Below, in pieces: positions 53,151 through 64,000 of a DNA stretch of 64,000 nt (positions within the stretch are counted from its first letter, which is position 1; each line of letters starts with the position of its first letter). A model generated the notes under the pieces. It was given only the letters and a program-made list of their open reading frames with translations. It ran no database searches and was not told the DNA's origin. The stretch is from Kitagawia praeruptora (Eukaryota; Streptophyta; Magnoliopsida; Apiales; Apiaceae). The position numbers were made by a program, and so were the translations under genes. The stretch covers positions 67,792,001 to 67,856,000 of the forward strand of contig CM075351.1 in the NCBI GenBank assembly GCA_037693485.1, given 5' to 3'.

Positions 53151-54388
53151 CTTACTAGATTTAGAAACAACAAGCTTTGAAGATTTTGCTTTTACTTTAC
53201 CTATTGCAGAGTCAATCTTAGACTCTGATTTCATAAACTGTTTGTGACTAGGAGTTTCAGATTTCAGTGAATAACAGTCATAATACAGTTCATGATATTC
53301 TCTACACATGTAAATGGAATGAAGTAAACTACCACAATGATAACAAACTTTTTCTGGCTGGTATTGAATTTTCTGAGTCTTGGGGAATCTGGACTCAGTT
53401 TTCCAAGAAGGTTTTTGATTGCAGTCTAGGGCCAAATGATTATGATTTCCACACTTATAGCATTTTTTCCTAGGTGCATCAGGTACATTCTTGTAATTAT
53501 TCTCTTTATTAATACCTTCTTTTCCATTCCTATTTCTTTTGATCTTGCTAGACTCTGAAAGACCATCTAGTCTCTGTTTCAACTGAGACTTAGACAGAAA
53601 CCCTATGTTAACATTCTTAGGTTTCTCTAACACTTTCTCATCTGAATTACTATTGTCAATTCTCTTGTGTACAACAGGGGTACCTTTTGAATCAATAAAT
53701 TTAACATGTTTAGGTTCAGAAACAATTTTCTTACCTTCAGATTTAGATGTGCTAGCTTCTACTTTACTATCATCATTGACAATAGCTACTTTTTCTTCTT
53801 GTCTAGCCTTATCAAAACCTAAACCATTAACTTTACCACGAATTCCACTTTCAATGATTTCTTGAGTTTTTTTACCAAAAATGTTAATGGTCTTAATCAC
53901 ATCTCTCTCTTCCCCTAGTTCTTTTCTGACATAGTCATAAGCTTCAAGAATAACACCATAATCATGCTTAGCTTTATCAGAACTTAATCTATATTCTTCC
54001 ATTTGAACTAACTCAGATTCAAGAAAATTATTTCTATCAACTAACTTATCATTCTTAACATTAAGTTCATCTCTTTCATTAGTAAGAATTCTAAAATTAG
54101 TCATAAGATTCTTAAACTCAGCATGGATAGATCTAATTTCTTCAGAATTTAAGCTATCAAATGAATCAAGAGAGTGAAGTGATACTTTAACAGAAGATGG
54201 AGAAGTTTTCTTTGGAGATCCAGGTTTGTCTGAAACATTTGCCATCAGTGCAATGTTGTCATATTCCAATTCATCTTCAGAATTACTGGAATCCGCCCAA
54301 TCCTTCTGTGTGACCATGAGTGCATTACCCTTTTCTAAATTCCTAGGCTTCTTACACTCACTAGCAAAGTGTCCAAGCTCGCTGCAGT
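53151..54388 (-). pseudogene. Gag of Sire-C, C-terminal part
   Basis: Open frame from 54388 through the ATG-like M at 54317 to the Ath-E insertion. It contains the second half of knuckle 1 (NCSELGHFASEC), a coiled-coil-like middle (about 53880-54130) and knuckles CYKCGNHNHLALDC and CYHCGSLLHSIYMC. Once Ath-E is skipped, the frame continues past 48591 and stops at TAG (48550-48552). A three-knuckle layout matches Sire-A gag. Confidence 0.88.
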
Positions 54389-54393
54389 TAAAG

Positions 54394-55949
54394 TGTTTAC
54401 ACTAAATCACGCAAGCGTACGTGGTCACAAGTAATATATGAATAAGTCGAGTTCGTTCCCACAGAGATCTGGTTATGGTTTTAATTCAGTAGATGCACCT
54501 ATGCAACAATGTATGATTATTATTCACTGCTAAGACAATTAACAAATTTAGGTTTAATAAACTAAATTAACTAAGAAGTAAACTAACAAACTAAGAATTA
54601 ACTAACTAACAAGAATTGGAATTGAATTACTTCTGCAAGAGAAAACATGGAATCCTAACTTCATTAAATACTTTGCTTAGATCTGACGCCTTTAATCACT
54701 ATATGCAATGGTTATGATATCTGATCGGACAACACGAAACAAGTACACGCTACCTCTCAGTATACGTATACCAAACTATCCATACATCCACAAAAGAGAT
54801 AGAAGATGAATAGACACCAATTATGCTTAGACCCTATATGTCTATAGAATTTGAAAACATAACGGTTGAAGAACAAGTTATCCATAATGATCACATAGGG
54901 CAATATAAGTATTCTCATCTCATACTACGAATCATATTGATAAACAATCATGAACCTATGCTAGCATGGTAAGTTCTAAATCTCAAGATCCACTTTCACT
55001 TCACAAGAGATTAACAAATTAGATTTTAGCTACACATCTAACAATTAAGCATAACCATACGAGGATATCAAATATACATCACACACGGATCTTTAAAGCA
55101 TCAAGATACTAAAGCTCCATAAATAAATCCATTAGAATCCCATGACAACGATTAGTTCATAATCGAACTTCTCGTCATCATGGGATCTGATGAAACCATG
55201 ATAAAAACAAAGTATGAAAAGATACAAATAAATCTAAGTAATTGATATGTAATGGTTCTACTCCTAATGATACAAATTACAAAGGTTGGATGTGTTTATA
55301 TAGGCTCTAGAAGTCTTGCCTAGCAAGAAAATACCAAAACAGAATTATAATAGAATTTCTGCAAAATACGTTTCCTAAACTGATTCTGTTTTTAAGGAAA
55401 ATTCGTAGCTGACTTTTCTTCAGTATTTCTGGACCGTTCTAGTTGTATTTGGACCTCTGGACCACTTTAGAATGATAGAGAATTCCGTTATCTTCGCGTG
55501 GACTGCTTACGGGCCTCAAACAGACTTCTAGAACTCAAGATATGGTCAAAATAGTAAAAACTGTAATTTTTCAGCACCGCGCGCGTGCAACCTGCGCCCA
55601 TCAGTCTGTTTGTCGCGCAGCCTGCGCCCACCACGCGCAATCTGCTCATGCAACACCTGTCCCATATTATAGAAAATCTCCCAAGCTTCGCGTGGGCAGT
55701 AAGATCGCTGAAAACGGACTTCTAGAACTCCAGATATGTCCAAAACAGTGTAGATTGCGCAACCGTCTCAGAAATCCGAATTTTAATCAATTTATTCTCC
55801 AAAAACGATAGAAGCATCAACCTTAATCAACATTCTCGTAAATCTACACAAATAAACAAAACACATCAAAACCACCACAAACTTGAGTCCAAGACAATCA
55901 ATTTAAGCCGATATGGAACGCTCCAATTGGATATAAACTCCACTTATCA
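54394..55949 (-). mobile_element. Ath-F, solo LTR of an Athila-like element
   Basis: 1556 bp, plus-strand view TGTTTACACT...CCACTTATCA, flanked by TAAAG at 54389-54393 and 55950-55954. It is related to Ath-D and Ath-E LTRs and keeps a good TATA box (CTATATAAAC on the minus strand near 55290-55310). It has a GC-rich block with TGCGCCCA repeats near 55575-55650 that the other LTRs lack. The interior was probably lost by recombination between LTRs. Confidence 0.93.
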
Positions 55950-55954
55950 TAAAG

Positions 55955-56899
55955 CACTTGATATTGGCCTTATCAAGCTTGACAATTGTACTTTTGCCTT
56001 TGTCACTCTTCTTCTCATCCTTCTTTTGAAAAGGTCCTTTGCTAAATATCAAATTCAGAATCACTGTTGTCAGAGTCCATATCAGTAGTCTCTGACTCAG
56101 AACTTTCTTTGCTTTTCTTCTTCCTTGAGTTCTTTACAGCAGGTTCATCATGCTGTTCCTCTGGAAGCTTCTTTGATTCAGATTGAGCAGTAAGTGCAAC
56201 ATTTTTCATCTTTCCTTCACTCATGCTCTTCTTCTGCTGCTTGTCAAGTTCATAAGCCCTTAGTTTTCCATACACTGCCTCTAATGATATCTCATCCAGA
56301 TCATTAGCTTCCTCAATTGCAGATATCTTCTCATTATAGAAATCAGGCAAGGCTTTCATGAACTTAGTATTCATATCCTCCAAGTCATAATATTTACCAT
56401 GCATGTACATCTCATTGATGAGTTTTGTAAACCTATCAAAGGTATCAGTAAGTGACTCACCAGACTTGGATTCAAAATACTCATACTGTTGTATAAGTAA
56501 TGTCCTCATATTCTTCCTGATAGGCTTAGTTCCTTCACAGTGAACCTTAAGATTGTCCCATATATCCTTAGCAGTCTTACAAGAGAGAACATAGTTAGTG
56601 AGAATAGAATCAAGACTGTTGAATAATATGTTTCTCACTTTAGCATCTTTAAGAACGTTCTCCTTTTCCTTATCTGTCCATTCAGATTTAGGCTTCTCTG
56701 TTGTATGTTCTGGAACAACTTCACCATTGACAGTTGCTTGTCCAACAACCCTTGTTGGAACAAAAGGTCCATATCTAATTCTGTCAAGATAATCAGGATC
56801 TGTTGCTTCCAGGTGATGCAACATCTTCACTTCCCATAAAGTATATTCGTTTCTCTTGAGCATGGGGATCTTGGTATTACCATCCTTATAACCAGACAT
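55955..56899 (-). pseudogene. Gag of Sire-C, N-terminal part
   Basis: Starts at the ATG at 56899 (MSGYKDGNTKIPMLKRNEYT) close to the primer site. The UBN2-type gag domain (LWEVKMLHHLEATDPDYLDRI onward) is intact. A one-base frameshift near 56042-56047 creates a stop after SEFDI. In the shifted frame the protein continues (FSKGPFQKKDEKK...) to KCF at the first zinc knuckle, where Ath-F is inserted. The rest is at 53151-54388. Confidence 0.92.
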
Positions 56900-56934
56900 G
56901 ATTGTAGATCTTTATGATTATTCGAAATCAACCT

Positions 56935-56946
56935 GCTCTGATACCA
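56935..56946 (-). other. tRNA-iMet primer-binding site of Sire-C
   Basis: The minus strand reads TGGTATCAGAGC, two bases inside the 5' LTR, as in Sire-A and Sire-B. Confidence 0.93.
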
Positions 56947-56948
56947 AT

Positions 56949-57671
56949 TGTTAACTCGAATAACTTGTAGAAGGGGGGGGGGTTGAATAAAAGTTATATA
57001 ATCGTATCTGATTTTTGCTCGAATAAATAAAACAAGAACAAATGAATAAATCAAACTGTTTGTATTAATAAGATCAAATACAAACTCTACCAAAGGTGTA
57101 CAAATACCTTTAGCAGCTGTTGACAATATAAATCTCTCTCTGTTTGTTTCGAACTCTCGAATACAAACCTTATGCAATCGACTCACAAATCGTTCGACTC
57201 GACACTTTTTACAATGATATAGAGAGTATTTATAATGCTACCTATCAACTAATAACAAAAAGATAATCTATACATGACAATGTTCTGCTGTCCAGTTGAT
57301 AGTTTCCATCAATAAATAATTCTTTCTTTCATGATATCTTCTTGCTTGTTCTTCACACAAAGATCCTGTTTTATAGCACTTGCCAGTTTCTGTAGCATCC
57401 TTAATGACATCATCAGTAACACGAATGATATCAGGATTCCATCTTGCATCAGGATCTGACCATCCCATCAGTACTTGACTTGCTCTATCAGGATTCGATC
57501 TCAGTTCCTGACATGTAGTACTTGATGCACTGTTCCTGACTTATTCCTACAGATTACTATCTAACACATATATCCTATACAAAGTGCTAAATCCTTTATA
57601 AGATCAGAATATACCGGAAGTATAAGTAAAATTCTATTCTTAACATCACAACTCATGAATTATTCCTAACA
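56949..57671 (-). repeat. 5' LTR of Sire-C
   Basis: 723 bp, TGTTAACTCG...ATTCCTAACA, followed by ATGTA (57672-57676). A minus-strand TATA box TTATAAATAC is at 57226-57235. It has about 20 differences from the 3' LTR, including a longer G run (56974-56983 area). Confidence 0.95.
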
Positions 57672-57676
57672 ATGTA

Positions 57677-58267
57677 AAATCGAAAATTGAAAGGCCAAGC
57701 AAATATTTTAAAGGTACCTTTCTGGTGTCCTGTATATTATTATAACATCGGGTAATTCATTAAAACTTTAATTCTTAAATTCCAAACCAGAATCAATACC
57801 AAACAAATATTATCCTGTCTAATTTTTAATACTGTGAAATCAATAAAAACTTAACTCTTATGGCCAAACTAAAAACCGGAACCAAACATATATGACCCCT
57901 ACGGAGGTCTAGTACACATACCTTAACCCTACTTCAGGGGGTTGAGATGTTAATTTGGTGAAAAACCCAGCTTTCAAATCTGAAAAGTGAAGTTAATTAT
58001 TAGTACTATAATATTATTATTTTATTTTTATTAAATAGAATCGCCCGTGATATAATTGGAAAAAGAGAGATTTTCGTAAGAAAAAGGAAAAAAGGTAACG
58101 TGTTTGAAAAAGGTAACCGTCCATGATACAATTGGAAAAAGAGATATTTTAGTTAAAGAACAGAGAAAAGGTAACGTATTTTGGCTCAAAAAGGTAATTG
58201 ATTAGTTAATACTAATTATAATATAATTATGTTATTTTATTATACAAAATTGATCGTAGTTTTTAAA
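57677..58267. other. AT-rich flank
   Basis: No supported gene. Diverged AAAAAGGTAAC-type words anticipate the tandem array that follows. Confidence 0.4.
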
Positions 58268-58648
58268 AAAGGAGAAATTTTGGTTAGATAAAATGTAAAA
58301 AATATTGTATTTTACCTAAGAAGGAAATTATTTAGTTATTGAAAAATAGAAAAGGTAATATGTTTAACCTGAAAAAGGAAATTGATTAATAAAGGAGAAA
58401 TTTTAGTTAGATAAAATATAAAAAATATTGTATTTTACCTGAAAAGGGAAATTATTTAGTTTTTGAAAAATAGAAAAGATAATATGTTTAACCTGAAAAG
58501 GGAAGTTAATTAGTTAGTAGGATGGAAATTTTAGTTAGATAAAATACAAAAGATATTGAATTTACCTGAAAAAAATTTATTTATTTATTGAAAAATAGAG
58601 AAGATAATATGTTTAACCTGAAAAAAGAAATTAATTAGTTAGTATGAT
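58268..58648. repeat. Tandem repeat, about 125 bp x 3
   Basis: Units start GGAGAAATTTTGGTTAGATA (58268), GGAGAAATTTTAGTTAGATA (about 58402) and TGGAAATTTTAGTTAGATA (about 58523). Each passes through TTTACCTGAAAA and ATATGTTTAACCTGAAAA. No coding capacity. Confidence 0.8.
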
Positions 58649-58757
58649 GGATTTTATTTGAGTAAAGGTAAATAAGTAAAATCAATAGGTACCGTACCGA
58701 CCGACCGACCAAAATTTTAATGTTTCGGCTTTTATAATATAGTATAGATAGATTTTA

Positions 58758-59588
58758 TTAGTGGTTAGAAGATATGATGTCATATTGTTGGGTATGTATT
58801 AATTATTGCAATATTATGTTTTAAATTAAAAGTCAACGTGTTTTAATTAGAGAGAAGAAATTATTGATTGAAAGATATGATATTTTAGGTATTTATAAAA
58901 ATTTGAACCTTGAAATTTTAGTAAATAAATTTAATCATTAGATCTAACAATTCTAATTTTTAACTAACTGATATTATTCGTTGTATACGGATTTTTATTA
59001 TATTTGTTAGTGGTTAGAAGATATGATGTCATATTTTTGTGTATGTATTAATTATTGCAATATTATGTTTTAAATTAAAAGTCAATGTGTTTTAATTAGA
59101 AAGAAAAAAAATTATTGATTGGAAGATATGATATTTTAGGTATTTATAAAAATTCGAACCTTGAAATTTTAGTAAATAAATTTAATCATGTAATATATTT
59201 AATCATTAGATCTAATCATTCTAGTTTTTAACTAAAAATCCAACGGATATTATTCGTTGTATACGAATTTTTATTATATTTTGTTAGTGGTTAGAAGATA
59301 TGATGTCATATTTTTGGGTATATATTTAGTAAATAAATTTAATCATGTAATATGTTTAATCATTAGATCTAACAATTCTAATTTTTAACTAAAAATCTAA
59401 CGGATATTATTCGTTGTATACGAATTTTTATTATATTTTGTTAGTGGTTAGAAGATATGATGTCATATTTTTGGGTATGTATTAATTATTGCAATATTAT
59501 GTTTTAAATTAAAAGTCAACGTGTTTTAATTAGAGAGAAAAAAATTATTGATTGAAAGATATGATATTCTAGGTATTTATAAAAGGTA
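58758..59588. repeat. Tandem repeat, about 250-280 bp, four copies
   Basis: Copies start at TTAGTGGTTAGAAGATATGA near 58758, 59006, 59283 and 59440. The third has an internal deletion of about 120 bp. Shared landmarks are CGTTGTATACG and AAATTTAATCAT. The copies are moderately diverged. No coding capacity seen. Confidence 0.82.
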
Positions 59589-59932
59589 ATATCACCAATT
59601 AGGCAATTATAAGTAAACATCTTTTAATTGAAAAAGGCAATCAGCTAATTATTTGGGTTGATCCAATTGGATCGCTCCAAATGTTGATTAGAGAGAAAAA
59701 AATTATTGATTGGAAGATATGATATTTTAGGTATTTATAAAAGGTAATGTCATATAAATTATAAGTAAACATCTTTTAATTGAAAAAGGCAATCGGCTAA
59801 TTATCATTAATTATATTATTAATAAAAAAAATGAAGGATAATAGTAGAGGTTTAGATTTGGGTCAATCCAATTGGGTCGATCCAAATGTTGTGTAATGAT
59901 AAAAAATAGTATAGATTTAGATTTGGGTCGAT

Positions 59933-60097
59933 CCAATCTAAATTGGGTCGCTCCAAATGCTGTGTAATGACAAAAGGGGACATCAAAGAAATAAAGAAGA
60001 TTAAAAAAATAAAGGATAAAAGCAGTAATTTTCCTGTGTAACGACAAAAAGGGCATCAAAGAAATAAAGAAGATTAAAAAAATGAAGGATAAAAGCA
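59933..60097. repeat. Dispersed repeat, second locus, partly duplicated
   Basis: 59933-60024 matches 38949-39040. 60035-60097 repeats the second half (GGGCATCAAAGAAATAAAGA and following). Related GGGTCGATCCAA words precede it at 59860-59935. Confidence 0.75.
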
Positions 60098-60458
60098 ATA
60101 ATTTTCAAAATGCAATACTAGCAAACATTAGGAATATATTGATATTGATATTGATACCAACCTTTTGTCTAATCTTATTATTAAAGCTTATAACCCGTGC
60201 AATGCATGGGTTTCTTGTATTATGTTATAAATTTTAATCAATATGATAATTATGTTTTTATATAATAATATTTTTAATTTTAATTTGATATAATTTAATA
60301 TACTCATGTTTACTGATTATACTAATGTTTCCTTATTATAAATAACATATAAGATTTTTAATATATTTTATTAATAATTGAAAATTACGGCGTGATATTT
60401 TCGGGGATATATTAATGATTAAATTAAAAGGTTGCGTGTTTTAATACGAAAGGAAATA

Positions 60459-61020
60459 TTAATGATCGAAATATATGATACGATTGATGTTTTTAGGTGT
60501 TTATAAAAGGTAATATCTTCATCTAAAAGTAAATGTGAAAAAGGCAATCGATTAATTACCATTAATTTTGTTATGTTAATGTGAAAAAGGTTGTTAAGGT
60601 AAAGTGTTTTAATTCAAAAGGAACTATTAATGATCGAAAGATATGATACGATTGATATTTGTTAGGTGTTTATAAAAGTTAATATCTTGAACTAAAAGTA
60701 AATGTGAAAAAGGTAATCGATTAATTACCATTAATTTTATTATGTTAATGAGAAAAAGGTAGTCGACTAATTACCATTAATTATATTATGTTATTATTTA
60801 TTTTAGGTGTTATATTTTTCTTGAAAATTATGGTGTGATATTTTCGGATATATATTAATGATTGTAAGAATTGTTTCAAATTAAAAAGGTAACGTATTTT
60901 AATTAGAAAGGAAATACTAATGATCGAAAGATATGATACGATTGATGTTTTTAGGTATTTATTAAAGATAATATCTTCAACTAAAAGTAAATGTGAAAAA
61001 GGCAATCGACTAATTAACAT
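60459..61020. repeat. Diverged tandem modules
   Basis: Three or more copies of a module running GATCGAAAGATATGATACGATTGAT, TTTATAAAAG, CTAAAAGTAAATGTGAAAAA, ATTAATTACCATTAATTTT. They are interspersed with short unique pieces. A hairpin resembling the Helitron ends (ACCCGTGCAATGCATGGGT, 60192-60210) lies upstream but lacks CTRR. Confidence 0.65.
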
Positions 61021-61409
61021 TAATTATATTACGTTATTATTACTTACTAATCTATTTATTTTAGGTTTTTTTTTGAAAATTATGGTGTGATATTTTCGGG
61101 TATGTATTAATGATGGTAAGATTTTTTTTAAATTGAAAAAGTAACATATTTTAGTTTGAAATAAAATATTAATGATCGAAAGAGCAACTGTCCAGGTGTT
61201 TTGAACAATTAATTTAACAAAATCCCTCTTATCATGTGTTTATTATTTTTATCGTGTATGATGTTTGGATTATGTAATGTATGAATGCAGGTATGTATTT
61301 TCTATAACTACTAGACAAGTTTCATACCTGAAGCATTTCTTACGCAGCCGAGAGAAGAACACTGATTGATGATTGAAAACATATTCCTCTGACAAACTAG
61401 GAATTAAAG

Positions 61410-61641
61410 TACCTACTAACTTAATCTTACTGTGACAAACTAGGAATTAAAGACTTCTCCTTGAACACTAGAACTCACATAAACAAACAGTCAAACATAA
61501 CTCACATAAACTAGGAATTAAACATAACTCACATAAACAATAATTTACTGTACCTACTAACTTAATCTTCCTCTGACAAACTAGGAATTAAATACTTCTC
61601 CTTGAACACTAGAACTCACATAAACAAACAGTCAAACATAA
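61410..61641. repeat. Direct repeat, about 91 bp, period 141 bp
   Basis: TACCTACTAACTTAATCTT through ACAAACAGTCAAACATAA occurs at 61410-61500 and 61551-61641, almost identical. Further CTAGGAATTAAA words lie between. No gene. Confidence 0.85.
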
Positions 61642-61796
61642 ACAACATAAACATAAACATTAAAACTTAAACAAGCATCCACATCCACAATAATACAACA
61701 ACTTAAATAATAGGTCTCGAATAGTCGAACAGTCTTAAATTAATTTATTACATAGATAAATAGGAGTAATTACTACTCCATTAGCCACGCCACTGC

Positions 61797-61931
61797 TTAA
61801 CTCCTCTTCTTCCCACCCAACTTCTCCACAAGCTTGTCGACTGTATTCTTCAACTCATCTTTGAATTGTTCTTGATTTTCTTCGAGCTTCTCAGTCCTCT
61901 TGTCAAGCCTCTCGCTCCTTTCTGCCATCAT
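61797..61931 (-). CDS. Small coiled-coil frame (44 aa), doubtful gene
   Basis: ATG ATG at 61931 to TAA at 61797. The protein is strongly helical and charged (MMAERSERLDKRTEKLEENQ...), ending GGKKRS. The same frame stays open about 16 codons upstream of the ATG. Its composition and codon usage differ from the AT-rich surroundings, which suggests a fragment of a larger gene or transposon protein. I recognise no family. It could be the last exon of a decayed gene. Confidence 0.3.
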   Translation of the reverse strand: MMAERSERLDKRTEKLEENQEQFKDELKNTVDKLVEKLGGKKRS

Positions 61932-62312
61932 CTTATCATGTATACAATAAGAGTCTAAGAGCAAGTGGAGCTCCTTATTTTAGTTAGTTAGGTTTGTATA
62001 TATCCTTGAGTTCTTTGTTATATTCATTGTATACAATTAGTATGATTACTCCGATTTTGTATATATGTATAGTATATTTGGATTCTGATTTCTTATAAAA
62101 TTCATATCTCATTCGTTATTAATCGGAATCTTATGATCTTAAACTCTCTGAAAAAGTATTTGAATTATCTACGACTTTGATCCTTTGTGTTTTTCGATGT
62201 AAATATGAGTTTTTCTGTGATTTGTGTGACCTGCCACTATGATTTCGAAACTGAGATGTCTCACTTAGAAAATTCATAATAAATTGACATTTTGTCCAAA
62301 TATTATGAGTAA

Positions 62313-62342
62313 CTAGCATGATAGCCCGTGCAAGGCACGGGC
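62313..62342 (-). mobile_element. Helitron-type 3' terminus (candidate)
   Basis: On the minus strand the hairpin GCCCGTGCCTTGCACGGGC is followed 7 bases later by CTAG and T, as in Helitron 3' ends. The orientation and hairpin core match those at 37361-37390. The element would extend to higher coordinates. The 5' end was not found. Confidence 0.5.
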
Positions 62343-64000
62343 CACATTTTAATTTATAAAATATGTTTCAAATCTTGCAATACAGTATGTTTTATCCTCA
62401 TGTTAGTTTACTCCACCATTCACGTGTCTCGATTTACCGAAGGTCATAAATTAATAGCATTTCCAAATTCAAGATATTAGCACACTCTAAATTTTAAGTA
62501 TCATATTTATAATGGTGCTTGTTTAATGTGAGAAGGATAAACGACAAATGCGATATATAAGTTAATCGTTAGATATCAAATTATTACAACGGTAATAGTG
62601 TGCAATTTAATTTGTTTTCCAGTAGAAATTATAAAAGAATCACTACGACAACAGTGTACTATATAATAACCAAGATTTGCATGAAAAATGAGAGGATCAT
62701 CACATGTGACATAATACTTGGTGTAACACCACCAATAATCAACTTAGACGTTTGGTACATATCGTTTAAATTTTCGCTTATAAGCAAAATTTGAAATGTA
62801 ACAGTTTTTTATGTCTAATTGAGCGTAGAAGTTGAGAGTAAGTGCAAGTCGATTGTAAACTTCATAATGAAGTCTCTTCCATGTCAATCTTGTATACTCG
62901 TTTAGTAGGATAAATGTATTTCTCTTTACCTGTTAACCATGTTGAATTTCTTAAGTACAAAGGTGGTTTTAAAATTCTTTACATAATAAACTCATCTTTA
63001 ACAAAATTCAAGAACTAAATAGATCTAATATTTGTAATTGAGGTTATTTAGAAAATAATTATTTTGAAATTTATAATATATGCTAAGATAGTCTGCATAA
63101 TATAATACATACAGAGCCCGTCATTTAGGACATTTTGTTTTTGAACACAATCCTATAAATATATACTATTTTATTAAAAATGAAATATTATAAGCTCGGA
63201 TAATTAGTTTGTAGCATACCATCATTAGTCATTGTATGTTTTAAAGCAAATAGAATAGAACTATTATATATAATATTGAAAAATATTTTATATTTTTCTA
63301 TCTAAAATAGTATAAAAAGTTTAAGGCTTGAATTATGACAAAAATTTATTAAATGAAATATCTATAGGAGCACATGTCATAACCTTGTATACACATTATG
63401 TGTTCAAATAAGAACTCACCTTGAAATAAGTATTGAGACCCAATCTCAATCCCACATTTTTTAACCACTTTAAGTTTTAGCCACAACATTGTTTATTTTC
63501 TTTTCCACTCATACGCCTACTTCATATTTCTTCCAGTTTATTAGCAATCACCTACCTTATCACTTTGATCTATTTCCGACCAGTTTTCATCCACCTCACT
63601 ACCTCTCAGATATGCTCATCCCTCCAACCATGTCATATATGCACATTCATTTTTCCTTACCTCTTCTCGTTCATGTTCAACAATCTTAAATTTTCTCATC
63701 CTTTCTCTCCCCGATCATCTCTCATTCATCTTTAATAACCTCCATCGACCTGCATTTTCATATTTATATTAAATTAATGTTGTTGTGGTTACGAGCTGAT
63801 TATGTATGATGATAATAAAATCGTTAATTGTCATACCTCTAACACATTAAACTTGTACACCTCTTTCGAATGTTAATGAGTTAACACTATGTTTTTTCAT
63901 TTTCAATTAAACTCATCTAAAATTTGTCAACATATTAGATTAATCTACTATTTTCAACTATTAAGTTGTATTTTTATTTGTTTTTTAGGTTGATGAAAAA
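62343..64000. other. AT-rich sequence to the window end
   Basis: No supported gene, RNA or element boundary. The stretch 63480-63720 is pyrimidine-rich with short frames but no recognisable product. Part may be the body of the candidate Helitron ending at 62313. Confidence 0.4.

Larger units (their letters stand above)
39603..57671 (-). mobile_element. Sire-C, older Sirevirus-like element carrying two insertions
   Basis: A copia element on the minus strand, distinct in sequence from Sire-A/B. LTRs at 39603-40321 and 56949-57671, target duplication ATGTA at 39598-39602 and 57672-57676, an iMet primer site at 56935, a GGGGGAGAT tract at 40322. Without Ath-E and Ath-F it would be about 11.9 kb, close to Sire-A. 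Its LTRs differ at roughly 20 sites by eye. Gag, pol and the third ORF are all broken. It is the oldest dated element here along with Sire-B. Confidence 0.96.

Noticed and set aside
1..64000. CRISPR arrays, bacterial operons, rRNA or tRNA genes
   Set aside because: None seen. The tandem arrays lack the spaced identical repeats of CRISPR, and the tRNA-like words are only primer-binding sites.

Overview
This window is plant nuclear DNA from a TE-rich intergenic region. I find no host protein-coding gene, tRNA or rRNA that I can support. The element families (Sirevirus-type Ty1/copia with a third ORF, Athila-type Ty3/gypsy primed by tRNA-Asp, and a long-LTR chromovirus-like solo LTR), the AT-rich composition and the abundant (TA)n tracts point to a seed plant with a fairly large genome, probably a eudicot. 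I cannot name the species from sequence alone.

The layout is two nests of retrotransposons separated by degraded spacer. NEST 1 (1-30199): an old Sirevirus-like element on the minus strand (Sire-B) is cut twice. An Athila-like non-autonomous element on the plus strand (Ath-D, 5244-12002) sits in its pol gene, and a young full-length relative (Sire-A, 17110-29630, minus) sits in its 5' LTR. Sire-A has 598-bp LTRs that look identical, a 5-bp GAGTA duplication, an intact gag, an intact 1209-codon third ORF, and a pol with one nonsense codon. Sire-B runs off the left edge, so its 3' LTR is outside the window.

SPACER 1 (30200-39602): a 3.5-kb chromovirus-like solo LTR (30667-34179, target duplication GGTGT), a 22-bp poly(A) retroinsertion, (TA)n tracts, a foldback MITE nested in an older TIR-like repeat, and a Helitron-type 3' terminus.

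NEST 2 (39603-57671): an older and more degraded Sirevirus-like element on the minus strand (Sire-C, duplication ATGTA) carries two Athila-family insertions, both minus. Ath-E (48592-53145, duplication CCTTT on the plus strand) is a gag-protease-only element whose 3' LTR is reduced to 29 bp. Ath-F (54394-55949, duplication TAAAG) is a solo LTR that splits a zinc-knuckle codon of Sire-C gag.

SPACER 2 (57672-64000): AT-rich sequence with several diverged tandem arrays, a repeat shared with spacer 1, a second Helitron-type terminus and one small coiled-coil reading frame.

Within each Sirevirus the order is 5' LTR, tRNA-iMet primer site, gag (UBN2 domain plus three CCHC knuckles), pol (protease, integrase, reverse transcriptase, RNase H), a non-coding spacer, a third ORF, polypurine tract and 3' LTR. 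The most interesting signals are: (i) a gag/pol junction whose reading-frame offset differs between families while a splice-acceptor-like CAG|GGCAC is kept; (ii) a conserved basic-plus-SUMO-interaction-like motif in the third ORF; (iii) a dispersed octamer, AAACTCTG; (iv) covarying hairpin arrays and a post-stop hairpin in the Athila-like elements. All comparisons were made by eye within the window.
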